From NCBI RefSeq assembly GCF_024105735.1, contig NZ_JAAAML010000004.1, positions 62,001-126,000 on the forward strand: 64,000 nt of DNA, given 5' to 3'. The notes beneath the pieces were generated by a model. The model did no database searches and had not been told where the DNA came from. It saw nothing but the letters and a program-made list of their open reading frames with translations. Shown piece by piece: positions 1 through 9,659 of the stretch; position 1 is the first letter of the stretch, and each line of letters begins with the position of its first letter. The position numbers were made by a program, and so were the translations under genes. Source of the stretch: Parahoeflea alexandrii. Lineage in GTDB: Bacteria > Pseudomonadota > Alphaproteobacteria > Rhizobiales > Rhizobiaceae.

Positions 1-507
1 CTGCGTGAATACAGCGACGGCCTTGATCACCAGAGCCCGATAGTCCGTTCCTTCGTCGTCATCTTCGATGGCCCCGACGGACTTGATGAAGAAGCCTTCG
101 AGAAGGCGCTGTGGAACCGGCTGCAAAGCCTGCACAATCTTGATGTCGTCAGCGGCCAGCCATGGAACCAGGCCGTCGACCACGATCCGAAGTCTCCGCA
201 TTTTTCGCTCAGTGTTGGCGGTGAGCCGTTCTTCGTCATCGGATTGCATCCAAATGCTTCGCGGCCAGCGCGCCGTTTCGAAAAGCCGGCACTGGTGTTC
301 AACTCTCATCTGCAGTTCGAGAAGCTCCGCTCAGACGGGCGGTTCGACAAGATGAAGGAAATCATCCGCAACCGCGACGAAGCGCTCGCCGGCAGCATAA
401 ACCCGATGCTCAGCGATCATGGCGAAGCCTCGGAAGCCCGCCAGTACAGCGGGCGCGCCGTCGAACCCGAATGGAAATGTCCATTTGCACACAAGGAAAT
501 CGCCTGA
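1..507 (+). CDS. YqcI/YcgG (GntA-like) family protein, 3' end only
   Basis: The reading frame is open from the first base and ends at TGA 505-507, leaving 168 residues, so the N-terminus lies outside the window. The visible part contains the conserved block GLHPNASRPARRF followed by LVFNSHLQFEKLR, and ends with WKCPF near the C-terminus; together these are diagnostic of the YqcI/YcgG family. Members include GntA, a haem-dependent N-hydroxylase acting on a guanidino compound in guanitoxin synthesis; most family members are uncharacterised. The next gene (DUF1989) starts one base after the stop, so the two are almost certainly co-transcribed. A role in oxidising a guanidino or urea-like nitrogen is an inference from family and neighbour, not seen directly. 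Confidence 0.8.
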   Translation: MREYSDGLDHQSPIVRSFVVIFDGPDGLDEEAFEKALWNRLQSLHNLDVVSGQPWNQAVDHDPKSPHFSLSVGGEPFFVIGLHPNASRPARRFEKPALVFNSHLQFEKLRSDGRFDKMKEIIRNRDEALAGSINPMLSDHGEASEARQYSGRAVEPEWKCPFAHKEIA

Positions 508-508
508 A

Positions 509-1099
509 ATGACCATTCGTATCCCACCCCGCAGCGGCACCGCGTTTGAACTGAAGAAAGGTCAGTTGCTGACCGTTTTCGACCCGAAAGGCGAACAGGT
601 CTCCGACCTTGTGGCCTTCAACGCGCATGATAGGCGCGAGTATCTCTCTTCCGGCAGATCGATCGACTACGCCGGAAGGATGTTCCTGAGCACGGACGAC
701 ATCCTCTATTCAAACCGGTCTGTGCCGATGCTGACCATTGTCGAGGACGAAGTTGGCCGCCATGATTTCAGCCTTACGCCGTGCTCGCGCGAGACTTTCA
801 GCATCATCTATGGAGACGAGGATCCGCACCATGGCTGCCAGGGCAATCTCGAGATGGCACTGGCACCCTACGGCATAGGCCCGGACGCAATCCCGATTGC
901 GTTCAATGTCTTCATGCATGTGGCGGTGGACAGTGACAGTGGCGAGATCAAGGTGCTGCCGCCGAAGAGCAAGCCGGGTGAGAAGACCGTGTTCCGCGCA
1001 GAAATGGACCTGGTCGTGGCGATGACCGCCTGTTCCGCCGGCCAGTCGAACAACTTCCGCTACAAGCCGATCGACTACCGTGTCAGCGACGCAGCCTGA
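509..1099 (+). CDS. DUF1989 / urea carboxylase-associated family protein
   Basis: This 196-residue protein starts at ATG 509, two bases after the upstream stop. The same frame stays open further 5' but would overlap the previous gene, so 509 is preferred. It matches DUF1989 throughout: a GQLLTVFDPKGEQVSDL opening, LSTDDILYSN, a conserved Cys in TPCSRETFSIIYG, HHGCQGNL, and the ending TACSAGQSNN. Paired DUF1989 proteins elsewhere form carboxyguanidine deiminase next to urea/guanidine carboxylase; here there is a single copy and no biotin carboxylase nearby. The likely job is hydrolysis of a small guanidino or amidino substrate together with the YqcI/GntA-like enzyme, but the substrate is unknown. 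Confidence 0.85.
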   Translation: MTIRIPPRSGTAFELKKGQLLTVFDPKGEQVSDLVAFNAHDRREYLSSGRSIDYAGRMFLSTDDILYSNRSVPMLTIVEDEVGRHDFSLTPCSRETFSIIYGDEDPHHGCQGNLEMALAPYGIGPDAIPIAFNVFMHVAVDSDSGEIKVLPPKSKPGEKTVFRAEMDLVVAMTACSAGQSNNFRYKPIDYRVSDAA

Positions 1100-1126
1100 C
1101 ACGCGGCTTAACACCCCTGGCCCGGC

Positions 1127-2677
1127 CTAGAAGATCACCCCCGGCAGCCAGGTAGCGAGTTGCGGCAGCATCCAGACCAGCGAGATGCCGATTATCTGCA
1201 GGCCGATGAAGGGAATAACGCCGGCATAGATCTGCCCGGTGGCGATTTCGGGCGGAGCGGCACCGCGCAGGTAGAACAGGGAAAAGCCGAAGGGCGGGGT
1301 GAGGAAGCTGGTCTGCAGGTTGACCGCCAGCAGCACGCCAAGCCAGATCGGGTCGTGGCCCATGACGATCAGCGTCGGGGCAATCAACGGCAGCACGATT
1401 ACCGAGATCTCGACGAAATCGAGGAAGAAGCCAAGCACAAAGACGAAGGCCATGCAGAACAGCAGCGCGCCCATCGGTCCGCCCGGCATGTTGGTCAGGA
1501 TGTGAGCCACCCGTTCCTCCCCGCCCAAGCCGATGAAGACCAGCGAAAACATGCCCGCCGCCAGTATGGTGGCGAAGATCATCGCCGTCATGGTGAGCGT
1601 TGAATCGACAGCACCGTGAAGGCTCCTCGTCCGAAGCGTCGCGTAGAGCGCCGCAATGATCGCCACCGCACCGACTATGGTCAGCACGATGTACAGCCCC
1701 CCGGCGGCCAGAGACATGAACTCGAGATCGCTACGCTGCAAGCGGACCGGAAACAGGCCGGCAAGGATTGCGAGGCATACCAGGGCCGCGGTGCCGAACA
1801 GAATGAGGCGCGGGTGCATCCCGACCCGGATCCCCGCCATCAGCAAGGCGCCGATGGCGCCGACGGCGGCGGCTTCCGTTGGTGTGGCAACGCCACCGAG
1901 GATGGCGCCCAGAACCGCGAAAATCAGCAGCACCGGAGGCAAGATCGCCGAGATGATTTCAAGCCGGTCGGGCCTTGGTGTGTCGAGTGTCGCGGGCGGC
2001 ATGTCCTGCGGACGCAGGAAACCGCGCACCAGGATGTAGACCAGATAAAGCACCACCAGCATGAGGCCGGGAATGATGGCGGCGGCGAAGAACTGGCCGA
2101 CCGACAGGGCTTCCACCGAGAACTTGCCCTGTTCATACTGCGCCTGCTGATAGGCGTTGGACATGACGTCGGCGAGAATGATCAGCAGTGTCGAAGGCGG
2201 AATGATTTGCCCCAGGGTGCCTGCGGTGCAGACGATGCCGGACGCGACCCGCGGATCGTAGCCCGAGCGCAACATGGTCGGCAGCGCGATCATGCCCATC
2301 GCCACGACAGTGGCGCCGACGATCCCCGTGGAGGCTGCCAGCAGCGCGCCGACCAGAACGACGGATATGCCAAGACCACCGCGCAATTGCCCGAACAGCC
2401 GACCCATCGTGTCGAGCAGCTCCTCGGCAATGCGGCTCTTTTCCAGCACCGCCCCCATCAGCACGAACAGGGGAATGGCGATCAGCACCTGATTGGAAAT
2501 CAGGCCGAAGATACGCTGCCCGGTTGCCCCCATCAGGGTGATGTCCATGGCGCCCATGACCCATCCGAGATAGGCGAACGCGACGGCGACACCGGCAATC
2601 GAGAATGATACCGGAAAGCCAAGCAGAATGGCCCCGACCAACGCCACGAACATGATGAGATCAAGATATTCGCTCAT
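1127..2677 (-). CDS. TRAP transporter large permease (DctM)
   Basis: A 516-residue polytopic membrane protein, about a dozen predicted hydrophobic segments, with the DctM-family blocks GATGQRIFGLISNQVLIAIP, GIVGATVVAMG and FLTPPFGFSLFYLRG. It is longer than the commonest DctM (about 430 residues) and matches the mannitol/chloroaromatic-type large subunits. It forms the Na+-driven channel of a TRAP transporter with DctQ. Its ATG overlaps the dctQ stop (ATGA, 2674-2677), indicating translational coupling. It is the last gene of the transcript that begins at hutI. Confidence 0.93.
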   Translation of the reverse strand: MSEYLDLIMFVALVGAILLGFPVSFSIAGVAVAFAYLGWVMGAMDITLMGATGQRIFGLISNQVLIAIPLFVLMGAVLEKSRIAEELLDTMGRLFGQLRGGLGISVVLVGALLAASTGIVGATVVAMGMIALPTMLRSGYDPRVASGIVCTAGTLGQIIPPSTLLIILADVMSNAYQQAQYEQGKFSVEALSVGQFFAAAIIPGLMLVVLYLVYILVRGFLRPQDMPPATLDTPRPDRLEIISAILPPVLLIFAVLGAILGGVATPTEAAAVGAIGALLMAGIRVGMHPRLILFGTAALVCLAILAGLFPVRLQRSDLEFMSLAAGGLYIVLTIVGAVAIIAALYATLRTRSLHGAVDSTLTMTAMIFATILAAGMFSLVFIGLGGEERVAHILTNMPGGPMGALLFCMAFVFVLGFFLDFVEISVIVLPLIAPTLIVMGHDPIWLGVLLAVNLQTSFLTPPFGFSLFYLRGAAPPEIATGQIYAGVIPFIGLQIIGISLVWMLPQLATWLPGVIF

Positions 2678-3186
2678 GCCTTGGCCTCGGGCCTGGAGGT
2701 TTCAGGCAACAACAGCCGGATCAGCAAGGACAGGGACTGGATCACCAGAAGAATGCAGAATGCGGGTATCAGGGATTTGAGCAGGAACACCGCCTCGATG
2801 CCGCCCACGGAAATCGGGCCTTCGAGGATCTTCCAGGAATTGCGCACCGAAGGCCATGACCAGTAGAGGATCACCAGCATAGACGGGATCAGCAGAAAGA
2901 CATGGCCGAAAACATCGATGCGGCGCTGGGTCCGAGGTTCCGCCTTGGCATAAAACACGTCGACGCGGACATGCTTGTCGACCAGGAGCGTGTAGCCCGC
3001 GCCAAGCATGAACAGCGTCGCATGCATGTAAAGCACGCTTTCCTGAACGGCAATTATGTTGTAGCCGAACACATAGCGGCCCACGACAATGCCGAATTGC
3101 ACCAGCACCATGACGAGCGCCAGCCAGCGGATAACGCTCGCCGTCAACCGGCTGATCATATCGAGACTGTCGGCCAGACGCAGCAT
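2674..3186 (-). CDS. TRAP transporter small permease (DctQ)
   Basis: A 170-residue four-helix membrane protein starting MLRLADSLDMISRL. The start at 3186 has a GAGAGGGG ribosome site about 7 bases upstream. An in-frame ATG at 3246 is rejected because the extra codons would run through a perfect intercistronic hairpin (3209-3239). The family motif around VLYMHATLFMLGAGYTL and VRVDVFYA is typical of DctQ. It bridges the periplasmic binding protein and DctM. It sits between dctP and dctM and overlaps dctM by four bases. Confidence 0.9.
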   Translation of the reverse strand: MLRLADSLDMISRLTASVIRWLALVMVLVQFGIVVGRYVFGYNIIAVQESVLYMHATLFMLGAGYTLLVDKHVRVDVFYAKAEPRTQRRIDVFGHVFLLIPSMLVILYWSWPSVRNSWKILEGPISVGGIEAVFLLKSLIPAFCILLVIQSLSLLIRLLLPETSRPEAKA

Positions 3187-3208
3187 GCGGTCCCCTCTCG
3201 CCAAAGCT

Positions 3209-3239
3209 GTCCGGCGCGGAAACGACCCCCGCGCCGGAC
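3209..3239 (-). repeat. Intercistronic hairpin between dctP and dctQ
   Basis: GTCCGGCGCG at 3209-3218 is perfectly complementary to CGCGCCGGAC at 3230-3239 with an 11-base loop. No T-run follows it, so it is not a classical terminator. It lies 13 bases after the binding-protein stop and before the permease genes, where such structures usually protect the upstream message from 3' exonucleases. Confidence 0.75.
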
Positions 3240-3251
3240 GGTTCATTGCAC

Positions 3252-4340
3252 TCAGTAGCCCATGACGGAGGCGCGGGCGTTCATCTGCCCATTGTCGGCA
3301 TAAGTCATGTAGCCGCCCACCAGATCGCGGTAGGAAATGTAGCTTTCGGTGATGCGCTTGACCAGCTCATCATCGTTCTGGCGCAACTCGTCAACAACCT
3401 CTTCGGCCGCCTTGCCCATGGCCACGATGACGTCGTCAGGCAGCTTGCGGACATTGACACCGTGCTCGGACACAAGCGTCTTGAGCGACTGGGCATGCTT
3501 GGTGGTGTATTCGGTCCAGACCGGATTGTAGAGGCTTTCGCAGGCGAGCGAGACAACCTGCTGCAGGTCGGCCGGAAGTTCGTTGTACGCAGCCGCGTTG
3601 ACGCCGCATTCTTCCGCCGAGGACGGCTCGCCGACGCCCGGCCAGTAGTAGTTCTTGGCGACCTGGTAGAAACCAAGCGCCGAATCCGTCCACGGGCCGA
3701 TGAATTCGCCGGCGTCGAGCGCTCCGGTCTGCAGCGCCTGGAACATCGGCGGTCCGCCCATGGCCTCTGCCGCCATGCCCATCTTGGTGGCCATTTCCGA
3801 GGCGAGGCCGGTGGTGCGGAACTTCAGGCCCTTGAGATCCTCGACCGAGTTGATCTCGTTGCGGAACCAGCCGGCCCACTGCGGACCTGAGTTGCCGCAG
3901 AGAAACGGCTTGACGCCGAAACGACCGTACATCTCGTCATAGAGCGCCTGGCCGCCACCATGCTGCATCCAGCCGAACTGCTCGTCGGCGCGCAGGCCGA
4001 AGGGCTGGGAGCCGAACAGCAGGATGCCCTTTGACTTGGAACCCCAATAGGCGGGAACGGCATGATAGAGCTCGGCGGTGCCTTCGGAGACGGCGTCGAA
4101 CACGCCAGGTCCGGGAACAATTTCGCCGGCGGCATAGAGCTTGACCTCGATACGGCCGCCCGAGAGCGTGGTGATGCGATCAGCCAGAAGCTGGGCGGCG
4201 ACGCCGGGGCCCGGCAGGTTCTTTGGCCAGGCGGTGACCATTTTCCACTCGCGCTTGTCCTGCGCGATGGCCGGTGTTGCGAGTGTCGCAGCCGCGGCTG
4301 CACCGGCAACGCCGGCTTTCAGGAATTTACGTCTTTGCAT
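3252..4340 (-). CDS. TRAP transporter substrate-binding protein (DctP, TakP-like)
   Basis: A 362-residue periplasmic binding protein. It begins MQRRKFLKAGVAGAAAA with an alanine-rich h-region ending ATPAIAQ, a likely Tat signal. The start at 4340 is supported by AGAGGAA about 7 bases upstream. Internal signatures of the TakP/FcbT1 branch include GEIVPGPGVFDAVSEGTAE, a GWFRNEI turn with the conserved Arg that contacts a substrate carboxylate, and GPWTDSALGF followed by NYYWPG. TakP relatives bind alpha-keto acids. Only 37 bases separate it from hutU, so it is read as part of the hut transcript; histidine, urocanate or a related imidazole acid is the inferred ligand. Confidence 0.9.
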   Translation of the reverse strand: MQRRKFLKAGVAGAAAAATLATPAIAQDKREWKMVTAWPKNLPGPGVAAQLLADRITTLSGGRIEVKLYAAGEIVPGPGVFDAVSEGTAELYHAVPAYWGSKSKGILLFGSQPFGLRADEQFGWMQHGGGQALYDEMYGRFGVKPFLCGNSGPQWAGWFRNEINSVEDLKGLKFRTTGLASEMATKMGMAAEAMGGPPMFQALQTGALDAGEFIGPWTDSALGFYQVAKNYYWPGVGEPSSAEECGVNAAAYNELPADLQQVVSLACESLYNPVWTEYTTKHAQSLKTLVSEHGVNVRKLPDDVIVAMGKAAEEVVDELRQNDDELVKRITESYISYRDLVGGYMTYADNGQMNARASVMGY

Positions 4341-4377
4341 GTCAGTTCCTCTCTGTTTCGAGTTTACCTTGTTGTTC

Positions 4378-6060
4378 TCACCCCAGTATGCCGGGCAGAT
4401 TGAGCCCGTGCTCGCGTGCGCAATCGAGCGCGATGTCGTAACCGGCATCGGCATGACGCCAGACGCCGGAAGCCGGATCGTTCCACAGTACCCGCTCGAG
4501 CCTGCGGGCTGCGGCGTCGGTGCCGTCGGCGACGACGACCATGCCGGAATGCTGGGAGAACCCCATGCCGACTCCGCCGCCATGATGCAGGCTGACCCAG
4601 GTTGCCCCGGACGCGGTGTTGACGAGCGCGTTCAAGAGCGGCCAGTCGCTGACGGCATCGGAGCCATCCTTCATGGATTCGGTCTCCCTGTTGGGTGACG
4701 CAACGGAGCCGGAATCAAGGTGATCGCGGCCAATGACGATCGGTGCCTTGAGTTCGCCCGAAGCCACCATCTCGTTGAAGGCGAGACCGGCGCGGTGGCG
4801 GTCGCCAAGACCGATCCAGCAGATCCGCGCCGGCAGGCCCTGGAAGGCAATGCGCTCACGGGCCATGTCGAGCCAGTTGTGCAGATGCGTGTTCTCGGGG
4901 AACAGCTGCTTCATCTTGGCGTCGGTCTTGTAGATGTCGTCCGGATCGCCCGAGAGCGCGCACCAGCGGAACGGACCGATGCCGCGGCAGAACAGCGGCC
5001 GGATATAGGCGGGGACGAAACCCGGAAAATCGAAGGCGTTCTCCAGGCCCTCATCCTGCGCGACCTGGCGGATGTTGTTGCCGTAATCGAGCGTCGGCAC
5101 CCCGGCGTTCCAGAAATCGACCATGGCCGCCACATGGGCTTTCATCGAGGCGCGGGCCGCCTTCTCGACGGCCTTGGGGTCACTTTCCTGCTTTTCGCGC
5201 CATTCGGCGACGCTCCAGCCCTGTGGCAGGTAGCCGTGCAACGGATCATGCGCGGAGGTCTGGTCGGTGACAATGTCCGGACGCGGGCCTCCGTCCTTCA
5301 TGCGCTTGGCCAGTTCGACGAAGATGTCGGCCGCATTGCCGAGCAGACCGACCGACTTGGCCTCGCCCGCCTTGGTCCACTGATCGATCATGCCCAACGC
5401 CTCGTCGAGCGAATGGGCCTTGGCATCAACGTAACGGGTGCGAAGACGGAAATCGATGCGGGTCTCGTCGCATTCGACGGCTAAACAGCAGGCGCCAGCC
5501 ATGACGGCGGCCAGAGGCTGGGCGCCGCCCATGCCGCCAAGACCGCCGGTGAGGATCCACTTGCCCTTGAGATCGCCGCCATAGTGCTGGCGTCCCGCCT
5601 CGGCGAAGGTCTCGAAGGTGCCCTGAACGATGCCCTGCGTGCCGATATAGATCCAGGAGCCGGCGGTCATCTGGCCGTACATGGCAAGCCCGCGCTTGTC
5701 GAGTTCGTTGAAATGGTCCCAGTTGGCCCAGTGCGGCACCAGGTTGGAGTTGGCGATCAGCACGCGCGGGGCGTCTACATGGGTGCGGACGACGGCCACC
5801 GGCTTGCCCGACTGCACGACAAGTGTCTCGTCCTCGTTGAGCTTCTTCAAACTGTCGACGATCATGTCGAAGTCCTTCCAGGTGCGTGCCGCCCGGCCGA
5901 TGCCGCCGTAGACCACCAGCTCATGCGGGTTCTCGGCCACATCGGGATGCAGATTGTTCATCAGCATGCGCATCGGCGCCTCGGTGAGCCAGCTCTTGGC
6001 GGTGATCTCGGTGCCGGTCGGCGGATAGATGTCGCGCTGGTTATGTCTCGGATTGGTCAT
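4378..6060 (-). CDS. hutU: Urocanate hydratase
   Basis: Full-length (560 residues; about 557 in Pseudomonas). It catalyses the second step of histidine breakdown, urocanate to 4-imidazolone-5-propionate, using NAD+ as an electrophilic cofactor. The NAD-binding glycine motif [12 protein letters not shown] lies at about residues 171-182. Cys414 in [10 protein letters not shown] corresponds to the known active-site cysteine. The ATG overlaps the hutG stop by four bases (6057-6060), so translation is coupled within hutIHGU. Confidence 0.98.
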   Translation of the reverse strand: MTNPRHNQRDIYPPTGTEITAKSWLTEAPMRMLMNNLHPDVAENPHELVVYGGIGRAARTWKDFDMIVDSLKKLNEDETLVVQSGKPVAVVRTHVDAPRVLIANSNLVPHWANWDHFNELDKRGLAMYGQMTAGSWIYIGTQGIVQGTFETFAEAGRQHYGGDLKGKWILTGGLGGMGGAQPLAAVMAGACCLAVECDETRIDFRLRTRYVDAKAHSLDEALGMIDQWTKAGEAKSVGLLGNAADIFVELAKRMKDGGPRPDIVTDQTSAHDPLHGYLPQGWSVAEWREKQESDPKAVEKAARASMKAHVAAMVDFWNAGVPTLDYGNNIRQVAQDEGLENAFDFPGFVPAYIRPLFCRGIGPFRWCALSGDPDDIYKTDAKMKQLFPENTHLHNWLDMARERIAFQGLPARICWIGLGDRHRAGLAFNEMVASGELKAPIVIGRDHLDSGSVASPNRETESMKDGSDAVSDWPLLNALVNTASGATWVSLHHGGGVGMGFSQHSGMVVVADGTDAAARRLERVLWNDPASGVWRHADAGYDIALDCAREHGLNLPGILG

Positions 6061-6857
6061 GATTGGCCTCCCAATGATGCTGCAAGGTCAGCAACTGAAT
6101 TCAGAATTGTCTTGAGATGAACGCGCAGCCGCTCCGCCTTCGTCTCGTCATAGGCGAACGGAAGCTCCTCGGTGGCCAGATGCGTACTTTGCGCCAGCTC
6201 CATCTGGATGGCGTGGATGTTATCGCCGGGCCGACCGTAGTGGCGGGTAGTCCAGCCGCCCTTGAAGCGGCCGTTGAGCACGCTGGAATAGCCTTCCGCG
6301 CCGGCACAGATTCCGGCCACCACAGCCTCGATCACTGGCGCACAGGTCTCGCCATTGTTGGTGCCTATGTTGAAGTCAGGAAGTGTGCCGTCAAACAGGA
6401 ATGGAATGTTGGATCGGATCGAATGGCAGTCATAGAGGATGGCGACACCATGAATGGCGCGCACCCTTTCGAGCTCGGCCTCCAGTGCCGCGTGATAGGG
6501 CGCGTGCCAGGCAAGTCTGCGCGCCTCGACCTCGGCATCGTTCGGCTCTTCAAGCCATAGTGGCTCACCATCGAAGTTGGTTACCGGGACCAGCCCGGTG
6601 GTGTTCTGGCCCGGGTAGAGGCTTGCACCTGACGGATCGCGATTTGCATCGATGACGTAGCGATGGAAGTTGGCGCGCACGGTGGTGACGCCATCCAGCA
6701 AGCCGTCATAGAGGCGGCCGACATGCCAGTCGGTATCGCCCAGCGTCTGGCCGAGCGGTGTTAGCCGCGCGAAGATGTCATCGGGCACGAAGGTGCCTGT
6801 GTGCGGCAGCCCCAGGACCAGCGGGCTGTCGCCGCGCCTGACGTCGACCGGGGTCAT
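6057..6857 (-). CDS. hutG: N-formylglutamate deformylase
   Basis: A 266-residue enzyme that hydrolyses N-formylglutamate to glutamate and formate, the last step of the HutF/HutG branch of histidine degradation. The start [12 protein letters not shown] at 6857 gives an ATGA overlap with the hutH stop; an upstream in-frame Met (6893) would lie within hutH and is not needed. The motif [11 protein letters not shown] near the N-terminus, [11 protein letters not shown] and YDCHSIRS carry the His/Asp ligands expected for this Zn amidohydrolase. It pairs logically with hutF on the other strand. Confidence 0.96.
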   Translation of the reverse strand: MTPVDVRRGDSPLVLGLPHTGTFVPDDIFARLTPLGQTLGDTDWHVGRLYDGLLDGVTTVRANFHRYVIDANRDPSGASLYPGQNTTGLVPVTNFDGEPLWLEEPNDAEVEARRLAWHAPYHAALEAELERVRAIHGVAILYDCHSIRSNIPFLFDGTLPDFNIGTNNGETCAPVIEAVVAGICAGAEGYSSVLNGRFKGGWTTRHYGRPGDNIHAIQMELAQSTHLATEELPFAYDETKAERLRVHLKTILNSVADLAASLGGQS

Positions 6858-8395
6858 GCCGCCGCTCCCGCCAAAAGGCCGGCGACATCGCATTGCGACT
6901 GGATGCGGCCGCCCGCCACGATCGCGGCGGCGGCGGCGAGGTCGCCAGCCATGAAGCGGTCATCGGTCAGCGCCGCCACCTTGGAGCGCACCAGGCTCAC
7001 CGCGCCCTGCAGGACCGGGCTGGTGACAAGCGGCGCGCGAAACTCGACGCCCTGCGCGGCACAAAGCAGCTCCACACCGATGATGACGTTGAGGTTGTCG
7101 TTCATCCGCTTGAGCCGGCGCGCACCATGGGCAGCCATGGAAACATGGTCTTCCTGGTTGGCCGATGTGGGCGTGGAATCGGTCGAGCAGGGATTGGCGA
7201 GGTGCTTGTTCTCGCTCATCAGGGCGGCCGTTGTGACTTCCGCAATCATCAGGCCGGAATTGAGTCCCGGCTCGGGTGTCAGAAATGGCGGTAGATCGAA
7301 GGAAAGGGTGGGATCGACCATCAACGCAACGCGGCGCTGGGCGATGGCGCCGATTTCGGCAATGGCGAGGGCAATCTGGTCGGCCGCAAAGGCTACCGGC
7401 TCGGCGTGAAAATTGCCGCCAGAGACGATTTTTCCCTCAGCCACCAGCACCAGCGGGTTGTCCGAAACCGCATTGGCCTCGATCTCGAGCGTCTGGCCGG
7501 CATAGCGCAGCAGATCGAGCGCGGCACCTGCGACCTGCGGCTGGCAGCGGATGCAATAGGGATCCTGCACGCGGGTATCGCCGTCACGGTGGCTTTCACG
7601 GATCACCGAGCTCTGCATCACCGCGCGCATGGCGCGGGCAACGTCAATCTGACCACGGTGCCCACGGAAAGCGTGGATGCCTTCCTCAAGCGGCGCGGTC
7701 GATCCCATGATTGCGTCGGTCGACAGGCAGGACGAGACCACGCTTGCTTCGAGATTGCGGATCGCGCCGAAATAGCCGGTCAGCGCACAGGCGGTTGAGA
7801 ATTGCGTGCCGTTGATCAGGCCAAGGCCTTCCTTCGGAGCAAGCACGGCGGGCTCGATGCCGGCCTTGGCAAGCGCCTCGGCAGCTGGCATGCGCTCGCC
7901 GCCAAAGATCGCTTCGCCCTCGCCGATCATCGCTGCGGCCATGTGGGCCAGCGGCGCCAGATCGCCCGATGCGCCGACCGAGCCCTGGCTCGGGATCACC
8001 GGCGTGACGCCTTCGCGCAGCATGTTCTGAATGACGGAGAGCGTCTTCCATGTGATACCCGACGCACCCCGACCGGCGGACAGAAGCTTGAGCGCCATCA
8101 TCAACCGTGTGGTGGCAACGTCCAGCGACTCGCCGACGCCACAGCAATGCGACAGGATCAGGTTGCGCTGAAGCTGGGCCGTGTCACCAGGCTTGATCCG
8201 CACACTGGCCAGCTTGCCAAAACCGGTGTTGACGCCATAGACCGCCTCGTCGCCTTCCGCCGCCTTGCGAACCAGCGCCGCCGCAGCCTCGATGCCCGGC
8301 AGGGCGCTGTCATCAAGAACCACGGCAATACCGGTGCGCCAGATCTGTTCGAGCTGGTCAAGTGTGGCATGGCCGGGGGTGAGCGTCAGCGTCAC
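6854..8395 (-). CDS. hutH: Histidine ammonia-lyase
   Basis: A 513-residue enzyme that removes ammonia from histidine to give urocanate. The Ala142-Ser143-Gly144 triad in [12 protein letters not shown] forms the MIO prosthetic group, at exactly the position known in Pseudomonas Hut[11 protein letters not shown] (about residues 53-61) and the block [12 protein letters not shown] are also conserved. Starts and stops overlap with hutI and hutG by four bases each, so the four hut genes are translated as one block. Confidence 0.98.
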   Translation of the reverse strand: MTLTLTPGHATLDQLEQIWRTGIAVVLDDSALPGIEAAAALVRKAAEGDEAVYGVNTGFGKLASVRIKPGDTAQLQRNLILSHCCGVGESLDVATTRLMMALKLLSAGRGASGITWKTLSVIQNMLREGVTPVIPSQGSVGASGDLAPLAHMAAAMIGEGEAIFGGERMPAAEALAKAGIEPAVLAPKEGLGLINGTQFSTACALTGYFGAIRNLEASVVSSCLSTDAIMGSTAPLEEGIHAFRGHRGQIDVARAMRAVMQSSVIRESHRDGDTRVQDPYCIRCQPQVAGAALDLLRYAGQTLEIEANAVSDNPLVLVAEGKIVSGGNFHAEPVAFAADQIALAIAEIGAIAQRRVALMVDPTLSFDLPPFLTPEPGLNSGLMIAEVTTAALMSENKHLANPCSTDSTPTSANQEDHVSMAAHGARRLKRMNDNLNVIIGVELLCAAQGVEFRAPLVTSPVLQGAVSLVRSKVAALTDDRFMAGDLAAAAAIVAGGRIQSQCDVAGLLAGAAA

Positions 8396-9588
8396 GATGC
8401 GCCTCCAAAAATCCGCTTGAAGAGCGGGTTGAAACCAATGCGGTAGGCCAGTTCGGCAGGGTGCTCGACGTTCCAGATGGCCAAGTCGGCGCGCAGGCCG
8501 GGTGCGATCATGCCGGTATCGTCCAAGGCGAGTGCGCGGGCGGCGTTTCGGGTTACGCCGGCGAGCGCTTCTTCCGGCGTCATCCGGAACAGGGTGCAGG
8601 CCATGTTCATGCTCAGAAGCAGCGACGACATTGGCGACGAGCCGGGATTGCAGTCAGTCGCGACCGCCATCGGGACACCGGCTTCGCGGAAGGCGTTGAT
8701 CGGCGGCGCTGCGGTTTCGCGCAGCGTGTAGAAGGCGCCGGGCAGGATGACCGCCACGCTGCCGGCTTTTGCCATGGCTGCTGCATCGTCCGCAGTGGCA
8801 TATTCGAGATGATCGGCGGACAGTGCGCCGTATTCGGCTGCCAGCTTTGCGCCACCGAGATTGGAGAGCTGCTCGGCGTGAAGCTTGACCGGAATGCCGA
8901 GTTCTTTCGCCCTTTCGAAGACGCGGACGATCTGTTCCGGCGTAAAGGCGATGCCCTCGCAGAAACCGTCAACAGCATCGACCAGTCCTTCGGCGTGGGC
9001 TGCCTCGAGTGCCGTGATGCAGACCTCGTCGATATAGGCGTCCCCGCGACCCTTGTATTCGGGCGGCACCGCATGGGCGCCGAGATAGCTGGTCCTGACC
9101 CGGACCTGTCTTTGCGCGGCAACCGCCTTCGCGGCGCGCAGCATCTTCAATTCGTTGGCAGTGTCGAGGCCATAGCCGGACTTGATCTCAAGGGTCGATA
9201 CGCCCTCGGCAATCATCGCATCAACACGGGTCAGGGCGCTAGCGACGAGTTCATCTTCCGTAGCCGCACGTGTGGCGGCGACGGTGGACACAATACCGCC
9301 TCCTGCCCGGGCGACTTCCTCATAGGACGCACCTTCAAGCCGCATCTCGAACTCGCGGGCACGGTTGCCGCCGTGAACGACATGGGTATGGCAATCGATC
9401 AGCGCCGGCGTGACCAGCCGGCCATCGAGATCGATCACTTCGCCGGCATCGAACCGGGCCGGAACAGTTTGGCCCGGACCTGCCCAAGCGATAACGCCAT
9501 TCTCGATCGCCACAGCCCCCTGCTCCACCAGCCCGTAAGCTGGCGAACCATCCATCGTCGCCAATGTCGCGTTGATCAGAAGCATCAT
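8392..9588 (-). CDS. hutI: Imidazolonepropionase
   Basis: A 398-residue amidohydrolase converting imidazolonepropionate to N-formimidoyl-L-glutamate. The metal-binding His-x-His is in [12 protein letters not shown] at about residues 64-75; [16 protein letters not shown] and [10 protein letters not shown] are further family blocks. Two adjacent Met codons (9588, 9585) could start it; ribosome-site strength is weak for both. It is the first gene of the minus-strand hut transcript. Its promoter lies about 30-60 bases upstream around the HutC palindrome. Confidence 0.97.
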   Translation of the reverse strand: MMLLINATLATMDGSPAYGLVEQGAVAIENGVIAWAGPGQTVPARFDAGEVIDLDGRLVTPALIDCHTHVVHGGNRAREFEMRLEGASYEEVARAGGGIVSTVAATRAATEDELVASALTRVDAMIAEGVSTLEIKSGYGLDTANELKMLRAAKAVAAQRQVRVRTSYLGAHAVPPEYKGRGDAYIDEVCITALEAAHAEGLVDAVDGFCEGIAFTPEQIVRVFERAKELGIPVKLHAEQLSNLGGAKLAAEYGALSADHLEYATADDAAAMAKAGSVAVILPGAFYTLRETAAPPINAFREAGVPMAVATDCNPGSSPMSSLLLSMNMACTLFRMTPEEALAGVTRNAARALALDDTGMIAPGLRADLAIWNVEHPAELAYRIGFNPLFKRIFGGAS

Positions 9589-9595
9589 TTCGCCG

Positions 9596-9624
9596 TTGTT
9601 ATGTCCGTGTCATTGAACTATAAG
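9596..9624 (+). promoter_or_regulatory. Candidate sigma70 promoter for hutF-hutC
   Basis: TTGTTA at 9596-9601 and TATAAG at 9619-9624 are separated by 17 bases on the plus strand. The -10 hexamer overlaps the -10 of the opposing hutI promoter and touches the GTATATAC palindrome, so one repressor molecule could silence both directions. Confidence 0.5.
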
Positions 9625-9646
9625 TATATACATAAAAACCTGTCAA
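9618..9646 (-). promoter_or_regulatory. Sigma70 promoter for hutIHGU-dctPQM
   Basis: On the minus strand TTGACA (complement of 9641-9646) is followed after exactly 17 bases by TTATAG (complement of 9618-9623). This is a consensus -35 and a good -10. The spacer contains GTATATAC. Transcription would start near 9611, leaving a short leader before hutI at 9588. Confidence 0.7.
9623..9632. promoter_or_regulatory. HutC-type operator
   Basis: AGTATATACA contains the perfect 8-bp palindrome GTATATAC (9624-9631), resembling the TGTATATACA core described for HutC of Pseudomonas. It lies inside the spacer of the hutI promoter and abuts both -10 elements; hutC is encoded in the divergent operon it would control. 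Confidence 0.65.
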
Positions 9647-9659
9647 GAGGTGCGATACG

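Noticed and set aside
3187-3246. Longer DctQ starting at Met 3246
   Set aside because: It would encode the perfect hairpin as protein, whereas a good ribosome site precedes Met 3186.
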